Shown piece after piece: positions 1 through 6,802 of a DNA stretch of 29,372 nt. Origin of the DNA: an uncultured Oscillibacter sp. (lineage in GTDB: Bacteria > Bacillota_A > Clostridia > Oscillospirales > Oscillospiraceae); the NCBI GenBank assembly GCA_951800675.1, contig CATOKC010000030.1, positions 1-29,372 of the forward strand, given 5' to 3'. The translations under genes and the position numbers were made by a program. Below the pieces are notes generated by a model. That model searched no databases, was not told the origin of the DNA, and saw only the letters and a list, made by a program, of their open reading frames with translations. Each line of letters begins with the position of its first letter. Positions within the stretch are counted from its first letter, which is position 1.

Positions 1-1
1 T

Positions 2-484
2 ATCATCCAGAACAACGTGGGCAACAAGTACAGTCCCACCGTTATCATCGCCGCCATCACCAGCAAGGCCAACATCAAGGCCAACATCAAGGCCAACATC
101 AAGGCCAAGCTGCCCACCCACTACTACCTGGACGCCGGGAACGGGTTGACACAGCCCTCCCTTGTCCTGTTGGAGCAAATTCGCACCGTGGACAAGCGGC
201 GGCTGTCCGGCTACATCGGCAGGCTGGACGAGAAGCATATCCGGGGCATCAACCACGCCCTGGCGGTCAGCATCGGCTTGATCGAACCCGTACCCCCGAA
301 ACTGACCCTCTGCTTATGCGGCGCTTGTGCTGACGCTTTTCGCGGCACAGGCGCTTTTACTTTGCGGGAAGCTGTACCGGGACTGGCTGAAAAAGAGGTA
401 TGCGTCTACTGCGGCCAGCGCCCTGGTATGGAGTATGTGGTCACGCCGAAAGGAGGGGCGGGCGCATGTGTCAGCGCCATTTGA
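2..484 (+). CDS. MazF/PemK-family toxin (mRNA interferase) with C-terminal four-Cys segment, 5' truncated by window edge
   Basis: The frame is open from the first bases, so the N-terminus lies outside the window. The visible part reads IIQNNVGNKYSPTVI, then AAITSK, KLPTHY, VLLEQIRTVDKRRL and a C-terminal IGRLDE...INHALAVSIGLI. This is the MazF/PemK core, which in this family cuts RNA as a dimer and is normally paired with an antitoxin upstream (not visible here). After the core, two cysteine groups (CLCGAC and CVYCG) resemble the short zinc-ribbon-like module that often accompanies Clostridia MazF proteins. Between the AAITSK and KLPTHY motifs there is an unusual KANIKANIKANIK stretch encoded by a 12-bp DNA repeat. 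The last few codons run into the left arm of an inverted repeat, so the native C-terminus may have been altered. The family call is firm; activity is uncertain because of the repeat. Confidence 0.82.
   Translation: MIQNNVGNKYSPTVIIAAITSKANIKANIKANIKAKLPTHYYLDAGNGLTQPSLVLLEQIRTVDKRRLSGYIGRLDEKHIRGINHALAVSIGLIEPVPPKLTLCLCGACADAFRGTGAFTLREAVPGLAEKEVCVYCGQRPGMEYVVTPKGGAGACVSAI
65..107 (+). repeat. 12-bp tandem repeat, about 3.6 copies, inside the MazF gene
   Basis: The unit aaggccaacatc occurs at 65-76, 77-88 and 89-100, followed by the partial copy aaggcca. The unit is a multiple of three, so it adds Lys-Ala-Asn-Ile blocks without breaking the frame. Confidence 0.95.
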
Positions 485-727
485 AAATGTCGTTTTTCGC
501 CGAAATAAAATGTCATTTTTGGGCGATTAGCATACAGCGGGTATGCAGCCTTGATTACCCGTTACTTGTCGGCTTGAAGCCCGTCAAGTCCTGATTTATC
601 AGTGCATTTCAGACTTGACGGGCGAAAACGACAAGTATAATGATTCAAAGGCTGCACACCTTTACCCGCCATTTTCTTACATTCCCTGTTCGGCGTAAAA
701 TGACAAAATCGCATTGGCGCTGACACA
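467..727. repeat. Large imperfect inverted repeat downstream of mazF
   Basis: Left arm 467-590 and right arm 612-727 are related as reverse complements over most of their length. Perfectly matched blocks include tgtgtcagcgcca (467-479) with tggcgctgacaca (715-727), acttgtcg (564-571) with cgacaagt (629-636), and gcccgtcaagtc (579-590) with gacttgacgggc (612-623). The inner pair leaves a 21-nt loop. Both arms read as similar non-genuine peptides (CVSAP...), so they look like two inverted copies of one ancestral sequence. No convincing gene lies in 485-830; I see only these structures there. Confidence 0.85.
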
Positions 728-731
728 CACG

Positions 732-777
732 GCAAATGGCGGAAACGCCTGAAAATCAAGGCTTTGCCACCATTTGC
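732..777. repeat. Small hairpin beyond the right arm of the large inverted repeat
   Basis: gcaaatgg (732-739) pairs with ccatttgc (770-777). It extends the structured non-coding block toward the end of the MBL hydrolase gene at 831. Its role is unknown. Confidence 0.5.
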
Positions 778-830
778 TGAGTTACATAAGGTTAGGGCTG
801 GAAATTGCAAAATCTTTAAATTGAACTGCT

Positions 831-1583
831 CTATAATTCCTCCCAGCGGCCCGGCTCCGTGAAGAGGATGACCTTTCCCCGCTCCGGCGGCCATCGCTCC
901 ACGTCACGCTTTAGGGTGAGGCGCATCTGACCACAGTCGTCCTCGGGGAAGGGGATGTGGTACACGCAGACGGCCTTTGCCGGGAGAACCCCCTGGAAGA
1001 ACTTTTCAGCGCGCAGGGCCCGGAAGAACAAGGGATTGACAAAGACGGCGTCCAGCGGCGGAAGGCCCGGGAAGGTTTCCGACGTATAGTCCACGTCTGC
1101 CGTGAAAAGGACCCGCTTTTCGCCGAGGGTCAGCAGGAGGCAGGAATGGGGTACCTCCCAGTATTGCCTATCTAGGTGACGGGTGGAAAAGGAGCGGACC
1201 GTGACACCAGGAGCAAGGGTCCGCTCGTCCATGCCGCTGGGCAGGACGTATGGGATGCCCTGCTCCCCCAAATAAGCCCGCAGCCAGCTTTGAGACTCCC
1301 AGTCTCCCGGGGGGAGGAGAAGTGCCTTTGGCCGGCGCCGCTGGGTGTACTCCAGTGTTAGTTCTGCCGAGAAATGATCTGAATGCCTGTGGGTGAACAG
1401 GAGGCAGTCAACGCCGTCATAGGGCGGCTCTCCATCTAAAAGCCTTTGCAGAATATCCGGCGGAATGTCGCTGAAGGGGTTGTCGGTCACCTGGTAGAGG
1501 CCGTCTATGAGGATTTTGGTACCTCGGTATTCCAGCAGGATGCCCGCATTCGCGATCAGCATCCCGTGAAGCGTTTCGTCCAT
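831..1583 (-). CDS. MBL-fold metal-dependent hydrolase (UlaG-like)
   Basis: This 250-residue protein opens with a segment typical of the UlaG-like/PF13483 branch of the metallo-beta-lactamase fold (ANAGILLEYRGTKILID). The metal motif THRHSDH follows (His65, His67, Asp69, His70), with later candidate ligands in STRHLDR, TADVDY and VYHIPF. Such cytosolic enzymes hydrolyse ester, lactone or phosphodiester bonds; UlaG itself opens L-ascorbate-6-phosphate lactone. The start is set by an AAGGAG ribosome site just upstream. It is the last gene in the minus-strand series headed by the dehydrogenase E1 alpha gene, separated from E2 by 86 bp containing a GC hairpin, so it may be co-transcribed or only weakly linked. 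A lactone-opening role in the local pathway is inference. Confidence 0.75.
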   Translation of the reverse strand: MDETLHGMLIANAGILLEYRGTKILIDGLYQVTDNPFSDIPPDILQRLLDGEPPYDGVDCLLFTHRHSDHFSAELTLEYTQRRRPKALLLPPGDWESQSWLRAYLGEQGIPYVLPSGMDERTLAPGVTVRSFSTRHLDRQYWEVPHSCLLLTLGEKRVLFTADVDYTSETFPGLPPLDAVFVNPLFFRALRAEKFFQGVLPAKAVCVYHIPFPEDDCGQMRLTLKRDVERWPPERGKVILFTEPGRWEEL

Positions 1584-1623
1584 AGTGCGCTCCTTGCTTG
1601 TTCTGGGCTATAGAGGGGCGGCG

Positions 1624-1657
1624 AGGGCGGCAGCGGATTTTACCTGTCTGCCGCCCT
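1624..1657 (-). terminator. GC-rich hairpin between the E2 gene and the MBL hydrolase gene
   Basis: A perfect 10-bp stem, agggcggcag (1624-1633) with ctgccgccct (1648-1657), has a 14-nt loop just after the E2 stop. In the minus direction no T run follows, so it could be a partial terminator or an mRNA-stabilising structure rather than a full stop. Confidence 0.45.
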
Positions 1658-1669
1658 GTATTTTGGGTG

Positions 1670-2365
1670 TCACATAAGGGACTTGGGATTTTCCAGGTAG
1701 TTTTTTACGTCATTGATGAAGTTTGCCAGAGGAACGCCGTCGGTGACGCGGTGGTCACTTCCGATGACCAGCTTCATCATCATCCTGGCCGTGATGGTGT
1801 CTTTGCCGTCGTCCAGGACCACCGCCATTTTTCTCGCCGTGCAGGCGGTCATAATAGAGGACTGAGGCGGAAGAGGGCGGGGGACGGAGTCGTAGGAATT
1901 CAGCTTGCCAATGTTGGTCAAGCCGAAAGTGCCGCCAGAGCAGTCGTCGGGGCGCAATTTTCCCTCGTTGGCACGGCCCACCAGTTCCCGCATCTCCTCG
2001 GAAATTTGAAATACACACTTGTCTTGGGCATCCTTGATGACCGGGGCGACCAGCCCCTTCTCGGAGGCGGTCATAACGCTGACGTTAGAGGGCTTGTATA
2101 TCTCAATGGCGGTTTTGTCCGCGTTCAGGGAGGAATTCAGAATCGGCGTTTTTCGCAGGGAGAGAGCTACCGCCCTGACGATGAAATCGTTGACGGTGAC
2201 CGTGGACCCATGCTCCGCATTGACCGTTTTTCGGAATTCCAGCAGGTCCGTCACGTCCACATAGATTCCCTGATAGTGCAGGGGAATGGAAAGGCTGGCC
2301 TCCATGTGCTTGCCCATGGCCTTTCGGATGCCCTTATAGGGGATCGACTCTAAAATTTCCGTCAT
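1670..2365 (-). CDS. 2-oxo acid dehydrogenase E2, acyltransferase catalytic domain only
   Basis: The whole 231-residue protein matches the C-terminal catalytic domain of dihydrolipoamide acyltransferases. Visible marks are SIPYKGIRKAMGKHM at the N-terminus, GGTFGLTNIG in the middle and the active-site motif DHRVTDG with His205 and Asp209. Full-length E2 proteins carry one or more lipoyl domains and a peripheral-subunit-binding domain before this point; neither is encoded here. The lipoyl domain is a separate gene ending 15 bp upstream. The enzyme would move the acyl group from lipoyl-lysine to CoA and form the complex core. How E1 and E3 dock without a binding domain is unclear. The Shine-Dalgarno is weak, suggesting coupling to the upstream gene. 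The reading frame is intact. Confidence 0.88.
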   Translation of the reverse strand: MTEILESIPYKGIRKAMGKHMEASLSIPLHYQGIYVDVTDLLEFRKTVNAEHGSTVTVNDFIVRAVALSLRKTPILNSSLNADKTAIEIYKPSNVSVMTASEKGLVAPVIKDAQDKCVFQISEEMRELVGRANEGKLRPDDCSGGTFGLTNIGKLNSYDSVPRPLPPQSSIMTACTARKMAVVLDDGKDTITARMMMKLVIGSDHRVTDGVPLANFINDVKNYLENPKSLM

Positions 2366-2380
2366 ATGCCAGCCCCCTGC

Positions 2381-2644
2381 TCACACCAGGGCGGAGATGT
2401 CTTCGCCCTCTTCACCGATGACGCAGACAGGAGTGCCACAATCATAGTCTTCTTCCGTCTCCACCAGAATCTTCAGCAGCGTAGCGCTCTCGGGGCAGGG
2501 GAACTCCATCGTGGTCTTGTCGGTCAAAACCTCGAACAAGGGCGCGCCCTTTTCCACCTTGTCGCCCACATTGGCCATCCAGGATACAATTTGACCCTCT
2601 TCCATACCTTCGCCCATTTTGGGCATCTTGATTACTCTTGCCAT
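2381..2644 (-). CDS. Free-standing lipoyl-domain protein (E2 lipoyl carrier)
   Basis: An 87-residue single biotinyl/lipoyl fold. The lipoylation site is the turn TDKTTMEF with Lys43, and the upstream half shows KMPKMGEGMEEG, the usual start of an E2 lipoyl domain. It lies between E1 beta and the catalytic E2 gene, so it is best read as the detached swinging arm of the complex, shuttling the acyl group from E1 to E2 and electrons to E3. A biotin carrier is less likely because the site is DK-T rather than MKM and no carboxylase genes are near. It is distinct from glycine-cleavage GcvH, which is longer. The start follows a GGAGGT ribosome site. LplA at 5780 is the obvious candidate for modifying it. 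Confidence 0.88.
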   Translation of the reverse strand: MARVIKMPKMGEGMEEGQIVSWMANVGDKVEKGAPLFEVLTDKTTMEFPCPESATLLKILVETEEDYDCGTPVCVIGEEGEDISALV

Positions 2645-2691
2645 TTTGCTACCTCCTGCTTTCCTTCATTTAGAATTAGAATAAATATATG

Positions 2692-3681
2692 TTATGCGTT
2701 GATCAGTTCTTTCACCTTGGCGGCAATCTTGTCCGGGGACAGCATCACCCAGTCCTCCATGACAGGGCCAGCAGGGATGATGGTGTCCGGCAGGGTCAGT
2801 CGCTGGACCGGCATTTTCAGATCCTTGAAGCAGGCCTGCGTTACCTGAAAGGCGATCTCACCGGTGATACCGTAGGTTTCGGTGAATTCGTCCACGATAA
2901 GCAGCTTGCCGGTTTTCTTTACCGAATCTACCACCGGGTCCAGGTCCAGAGGCCGCAGGCTCCGCAGGTCGATGAGGTTGATGTCGATACCCTCGTCCGC
3001 CAGCATTCCGGCAGCCTTCGTAGCCTTTAAGACAGCGGTGCCAAAGCCGCAAACAGTCAAGGCGTCGCCCTCGTGTACGGTCCGGCTTTTACCGATGGGA
3101 ACGATGAAATCCGGGTCCAAGGGGACCTCTCCCTTCATCCGGTATGCCGCGGACTCCTCGCAAAAGAAGACTGGGTCCATGTCTCGGATGGCTGCCTTCA
3201 GCAGACCCTTAGCGTCCTCCGGCGTGGAAGCGCACACTACCTTCAAGCCAGGGAAGCCCGCGAACAGGTGGTAGATGGACTGGCTGTGGTGGGGACCAGA
3301 GCGGGTACCGCCGCCAATGGCTGTGCGGACCACCGCCTGCATGCGCCCCACCTGCCCGCCGGACATGTAGCGGTACTTGGCTAGATGGTTGACAATCGGG
3401 TCCAGGGCCACCATGCTGAAATCCATTTTCATAATCTCCATGATGGGTTTCCAGCCGTACATGGCGGCGCCAATACCGAAGCCTACGATGGCGTTTTCCG
3501 CCAAGGGGGAGTCGATGATGCGGTCGGGGCCGTATTTGTGATATAGATCACCGGTGACGCCGTAGGCGCCGCCCAGGATGCCCACGTCCTGGCCCAAGAG
3601 GATGACCTTATCGTCGCGGGCCATCTCCTCGTCCATGGCCATGCGGAGAGCCTGCATATACGTCATTTTCTTCGTTTCCAT
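2692..3681 (-). CDS. 2-oxo acid/acetoin dehydrogenase E1 component, beta subunit
   Basis: A 329-residue transketolase-like protein with the features of AcoB/PdhB/BkdB-type beta subunits: LGQDVGILGGAYGVT near the N-terminus, DSPLAENAIVGFGIGAA, the conserved GPHHSQSIY segment, and a C-terminal transketolase domain with LIDLRSLRPLD. With the alpha subunit it forms the thiamine-diphosphate E1 that decarboxylates a 2-oxo acid or cleaves acetoin and acylates the lipoyl arm. The ATG at 3681 is preferred over a TTG at 3699 because AAAGGAGG lies at proper distance before it; it then starts METKKMTYMQAL. It begins 15 bp after the E1 alpha stop. The sequence cannot settle whether the substrate is acetoin, pyruvate or another acyloin or 2-oxo acid. 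Confidence 0.9.
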   Translation of the reverse strand: METKKMTYMQALRMAMDEEMARDDKVILLGQDVGILGGAYGVTGDLYHKYGPDRIIDSPLAENAIVGFGIGAAMYGWKPIMEIMKMDFSMVALDPIVNHLAKYRYMSGGQVGRMQAVVRTAIGGGTRSGPHHSQSIYHLFAGFPGLKVVCASTPEDAKGLLKAAIRDMDPVFFCEESAAYRMKGEVPLDPDFIVPIGKSRTVHEGDALTVCGFGTAVLKATKAAGMLADEGIDINLIDLRSLRPLDLDPVVDSVKKTGKLLIVDEFTETYGITGEIAFQVTQACFKDLKMPVQRLTLPDTIIPAGPVMEDWVMLSPDKIAAKVKELINA

Positions 3682-3695
3682 GGGGGTTCCTCCTT

Positions 3696-4673
3696 TCAAG
3701 CCTTGTTCTCAGACCAGTAAATGTCTTTCATGGCGACCTCCGGCTGACTGTAAGGAGCCGCCTCAGCGAAGGCCCAGGCCTCGTCAATTTCCTGTTCGCA
3801 CTTGTCCTCGATGGCCTTGAGCTGTTCATCCCCCACACCGTACTGCTCCTTTAGCTTGGTGGAGAGCAGGTTAATAGGATCCCGCTTCATCCAAAATTCC
3901 TGCTCCTTTGGGTCCTTGTATTTTGTGCCGGGCTCGTTGACGGCGTGCCCCCGCTGCCGCCAGGTCATGACCTCCAGGATCATGGGGCCGTTTCCGGCGC
4001 GGACGTACTCCACCGCCTTGACCGCCGCATCATAGACGGCTTCCACGTCATTGCCGTTTTCCACCGTCACACCGGGGATACCGAAGCCCGAAGCCCGGGT
4101 ACTAAGGCGCTGGAGGCCGGTCATCTTTCGGAAATCCTCGGAGATAGCGAAGAAGTTGTTCTGGATGATGAAAAGCACGGGGAGCTTAAAAGCTGCTGCC
4201 ATGTTCACGCCCTCGTAGAACGAACCCTCGCATGTGCTGCCATCTCCGGAGTAGGCTACCGCGATGTTGCCTTTGCCCTCGTGCTTGAAATGGTAAGCAA
4301 AGCCCACCGGAACGGTGTAGCAGGGACCCAGGGTGCCGCCAAGGACATACAGGTTCTTGGACGCGTCCACAAAGTGGGCCTCGCCGGCCTTACCCTTGCA
4401 GGTGCCGGTGGATTTCAGCAGCGTCTCCGACAGCATGGTATTCATGTCGCATCCCCGCATGAGCAGGTGAGGATGGGAGCGGTGGTGGGGACAGACTGCG
4501 TCTGTTGGCCGGAAGGCCATCATAGTGGCCGTTCCGCAGGCTTCCTCGCCCATGCCCAGATGGGTCATGCCCAAGGGCTTGCCGTCCACGTAGGCGTCCC
4601 AGAGCCGTTCGTCAAACCGGCGGGCTTTGTACATGTTTTCGTAGAACGCGAGCAGGATAGAAAGATCTGCCAT
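3696..4673 (-). CDS. 2-oxo acid/acetoin dehydrogenase E1 component, alpha subunit
   Basis: 325 residues. The thiamine-diphosphate motif is clear: GDGSTCEGSFYEGVN followed by the IIQNN end of the GDG...NN signature. Also visible are HLGMGEEACGTA near the N-terminus, the HHRSHPHLLMRG segment, and TWRQRGHAVNEPG, the family's phosphorylation-loop region. It partners E1 beta immediately downstream. Strict anaerobes normally oxidise pyruvate with ferredoxin oxidoreductase, so a dedicated E1-E2-E3 set in a catabolic island suggests a special substrate; AcoA-type acetoin dehydrogenase is the nearest characterised analogue. It is the first gene of the minus-strand operon, with a good promoter at 4710-4738 and an AGGAG site before the ATG. 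Confidence 0.9.
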   Translation of the reverse strand: MADLSILLAFYENMYKARRFDERLWDAYVDGKPLGMTHLGMGEEACGTATMMAFRPTDAVCPHHRSHPHLLMRGCDMNTMLSETLLKSTGTCKGKAGEAHFVDASKNLYVLGGTLGPCYTVPVGFAYHFKHEGKGNIAVAYSGDGSTCEGSFYEGVNMAAAFKLPVLFIIQNNFFAISEDFRKMTGLQRLSTRASGFGIPGVTVENGNDVEAVYDAAVKAVEYVRAGNGPMILEVMTWRQRGHAVNEPGTKYKDPKEQEFWMKRDPINLLSTKLKEQYGVGDEQLKAIEDKCEQEIDEAWAFAEAAPYSQPEVAMKDIYWSENKA

Positions 4674-4709
4674 AACGTATTCTCCTTTTCTCCAACTTTT
4701 ATCTTCTCT

Positions 4710-4738
4710 ATGTTATCCATTTTGCGGGATGTTTTCAA
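4710..4738 (-). promoter_or_regulatory. Promoter of the E1 alpha operon
   Basis: Read on the minus strand, TTGAAA (4733-4738) and TAACAT (4710-4715) are separated by exactly 17 bp, placing transcription about 30 bp upstream of the E1 alpha ATG. Confidence 0.6.
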
Positions 4739-4758
4739 ATAGACAGAATTCATATGCG

Positions 4759-4855
4759 GCTATTCCATTGAATTATAGTGAGCCGCGGCACAGTGGACTC
4801 GGGCTGAAATAACCCTAAGGAATAGCATTCTAAAAAGGATTGGTATTGTACAATT
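4759..4855. promoter_or_regulatory. Shared divergent control region with inverted repeats
   Basis: Between the two divergent promoters lie gctattcc (4759-4766) with its inverse ggaatagc (4819-4826), gcggct/agccgc (4756-4761, 4781-4786) and a perfect 10-bp palindrome attgtacaat (4845-4854) just before the plus-strand -35. These are candidate operators for a regulator controlling both directions. Which protein binds is not shown by the sequence. Confidence 0.35.
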
Positions 4856-4885
4856 TTGGCGGGACCGTGTAAAATTTACTATAAA
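4856..4885 (+). promoter_or_regulatory. Candidate promoter of the catabolic block
   Basis: TTGGCG (4856-4861) and TATAAA (4880-4885) have an 18-bp spacer, upstream of a GGAAAGAGG ribosome site and the ATG at 4908. Confidence 0.4.
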
Positions 4886-4907
4886 TTAAAGGAAAGAGGT
4901 ATGCGTC

Positions 4908-5753
4908 ATGGGAAAGATCAAGTTTGGCGTTTGTGAGTTCAGTTTTCCGTATTGGGGCTCCCAGGCCATTCAAATGGCCTACGAGGCCGGATTTTCTGGG
5001 ATACAGCTTGCGGACGGCGGCGGTTCCATGTACTCCTATCCGCTGAACAACAAGTGGATTCAGGAGAGCTATCTGGAGAGCGCCGCCAAGTATAACATTA
5101 CCCTTCAGTCCATTCATCTGTATACGCTGGTACGTCAGGGTTTCATTCGCAGCAGCCCACGCGGCGCCGATGGAAAAGAGGGCATGGAGAGCATCAGAAT
5201 GGGCATCATCGCGGCCTCGGAGATGCACATTCCCACGGTGATGATCGAGGGAATGCGGATGTACGGCGCCGCCCAGCATCAGCACGTTCTGGACATGTAC
5301 AAATATGCGGTGAAGATAGCCGACGACTACGGCGTCCAGATTGCCATGGAAACCGACGTGACGATGGAAAAACACTTCGAATTTCTGGACCAGTTCGATG
5401 GGAAACTGAAGCTTTGCTTTGACACCCACAACCCAGTTATGTACGGCACGGGCTATCCGCCAGATATGATCCGGGAACTGGGAAAAGAGCGGATCGACCA
5501 CTTCCACATGAAGGAGTCCCAGCCGGACGCGGAGGGCTTTGTAACCAAGGAAACCGCGCCCATTGTCCTGCTGGGCCAGGGCGGGACCTTCTTTCGGGAA
5601 TCTGTGCAGGCCATCAAGGACATCGGCTATGAAGGCTGGATCATCTCCGAGACCTTCTACACCCGTCCAAATCTGAACGTGAACGGAGAGGACTACATCT
5701 CCCTGGCGCAAAAGGACGTGGAAACGCTGAAGGCCACCTTCGGCGGGTATTGA
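4908..5753 (+). CDS. Sugar-phosphate isomerase/epimerase-like TIM barrel 1 (AP-endonuclease family 2 fold)
   Basis: 281 residues of the xylose-isomerase-like TIM-barrel family that includes hydroxypyruvate isomerase, IolE/IolI, L-xylulose-5-phosphate 3-epimerase UlaE and 3-dehydroshikimate dehydratase. The four usual divalent-metal ligands are present: Glu148 (AMETD), Asp172 (CFDTHN), His200 (DHFHMK) and Glu248 (ISETF), plus His70 in SIHLY. It should therefore be an active metal-dependent epimerase, isomerase or dehydratase on a keto-sugar or sugar acid. It is closely similar to the fourth paralogue at 11843, sharing CFDTHNP.MYGTGYPPDMIR. It heads the plus-strand block and is followed 26 bp later by lplA. 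The exact substrate is not recognisable. Confidence 0.8.
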   Translation: MGKIKFGVCEFSFPYWGSQAIQMAYEAGFSGIQLADGGGSMYSYPLNNKWIQESYLESAAKYNITLQSIHLYTLVRQGFIRSSPRGADGKEGMESIRMGIIAASEMHIPTVMIEGMRMYGAAQHQHVLDMYKYAVKIADDYGVQIAMETDVTMEKHFEFLDQFDGKLKLCFDTHNPVMYGTGYPPDMIRELGKERIDHFHMKESQPDAEGFVTKETAPIVLLGQGGTFFRESVQAIKDIGYEGWIISETFYTRPNLNVNGEDYISLAQKDVETLKATFGGY

Positions 5754-5779
5754 ACTTTGCTGGAGAAAGGGAGAACACG

Positions 5780-6763
5780 ATGATCTATATCGAGTCGGAA
5801 AGCCGGGACCCCTATTTCAACCTGGCGCTGGAGGAATATGTTTTTGAGGAGCTGGACCCGAGCCAACGGTATTTCATGCTCTGGCAGAACGACAATGCCA
5901 TTGTAGTGGGGAAATACCAAAACACCGCTCAGGAGGTTAACCAGGAGTTTGTGGATGCCCATCAAATTCGGGTGGCCCGCAGGCTCTCCGGCGGTGGCGC
6001 GGTCTATCACGACCGAGGAAATCTGAACTTCACGTTCATTGTGAATGAGGGGGACGTCGAGAGCTTCAACTTTCAGTATTTCATCCGGCCTGTCCTCACC
6101 GCCCTGAACCGCTTCGGTGTCCACGCTGAATTTACAGGGAGGAACGACATCACCATTGAGGGGAAAAAAATCTCGGGCAGTTCCCAGTATGTGAAGCGGG
6201 GGCGCGTGTTGCACCATGGCTGCATCATGGTGGACAGCAATTTGACGAACGTGGCTGCGGCCCTGCGCCCTAAGGCGGCAAAGTTCCAGTCCAAAAGCGC
6301 GAAATCTGTGGTCAGCCGGGTGACAAGCATCAACACCCACAGCCCGGAGTTGGTCACGGTGGAGCGGTTCAAGGCGGCGCTTTTGGAGGAGGTGGCGTCC
6401 ACCGGGACGATGGAGCGGTATTGCTTAACGGGAGAAGACTTGACCCGGGTCGAGGACCTGGCGGAGAAAAAGTATCGCGCCTGGGAGTGGACCTACGGCT
6501 GGTCCGGAAGCTACAACTATCGTAAATGCGAAAAGTTCGGCTTTGGCCTGGTGGAGGTGGACGCCGAGGTAGAGAGCGGCGTCATCGAAAGAATCCGTGT
6601 CAGCGGCGATTTCTTCGGTCGGGGCGACATCGCCGATTTGGAATGCGCCCTGATGGGTGAGCGGATCGACGGGGACTTGGGGAAGCGGCTTGGAAAAAAG
6701 CTGGATGTGGGGTATTACATCCAGGGAATGGACCCGGAGCAGATACAAAAACTCCTTCGATAG
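5780..6763 (+). CDS. lplA: Lipoate-protein ligase A family protein
   Basis: 327 residues. The lipoate/lipoyl-AMP site is visible as RRLSGGGAVYHDRGNLNF (Arg67, Arg68 and the GGGAV loop), and the catalytic lysine region as GRNDITIEGKKISGSSQ (Lys129/130), followed by HHGCIMVDSNL. A C-terminal accessory domain follows, so the length fits a complete one-step ligase that activates lipoate with ATP and transfers it to the lipoyl-lysine. The obvious targets are the small lipoyl protein encoded on the other side of the divergent promoter and any H-protein elsewhere. The start at 5780 is chosen over 5750 because a GGAGAAAGGGAG site precedes it and MIYIESESRDPYFNLALEEY is the normal family start. Confidence 0.92.
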   Translation: MIYIESESRDPYFNLALEEYVFEELDPSQRYFMLWQNDNAIVVGKYQNTAQEVNQEFVDAHQIRVARRLSGGGAVYHDRGNLNFTFIVNEGDVESFNFQYFIRPVLTALNRFGVHAEFTGRNDITIEGKKISGSSQYVKRGRVLHHGCIMVDSNLTNVAAALRPKAAKFQSKSAKSVVSRVTSINTHSPELVTVERFKAALLEEVASTGTMERYCLTGEDLTRVEDLAEKKYRAWEWTYGWSGSYNYRKCEKFGFGLVEVDAEVESGVIERIRVSGDFFGRGDIADLECALMGERIDGDLGKRLGKKLDVGYYIQGMDPEQIQKLLR

Positions 6764-6802
6764 GGCGTCTCTGGAGCAAAAATGGAAAGGGATGGTAATA
6801 CG

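Noticed and set aside
65..107. Possible CRISPR-like repeat
   Set aside because: Units are directly adjacent without spacers, 12 bp long and in frame with MazF, so it is a coding tandem repeat.
1598..2353. 251-codon open frame on the plus strand opposite the E2 gene
   Set aside because: It is the antisense shadow of a clear E2 protein in GC-rich DNA, with no recognisable family and no ribosome site.
1670..4673. Classical acetoin (aco) operon
   Set aside because: E1 subunits fit, but AcoX and the sigma-54 activator AcoR are absent, and E2 is split, so the substrate was left open.
4830..5711. 293-codon minus-strand frame opposite TIM barrel 1
   Set aside because: It mirrors a strongly supported gene and the composition is His/Val-rich without domain features.
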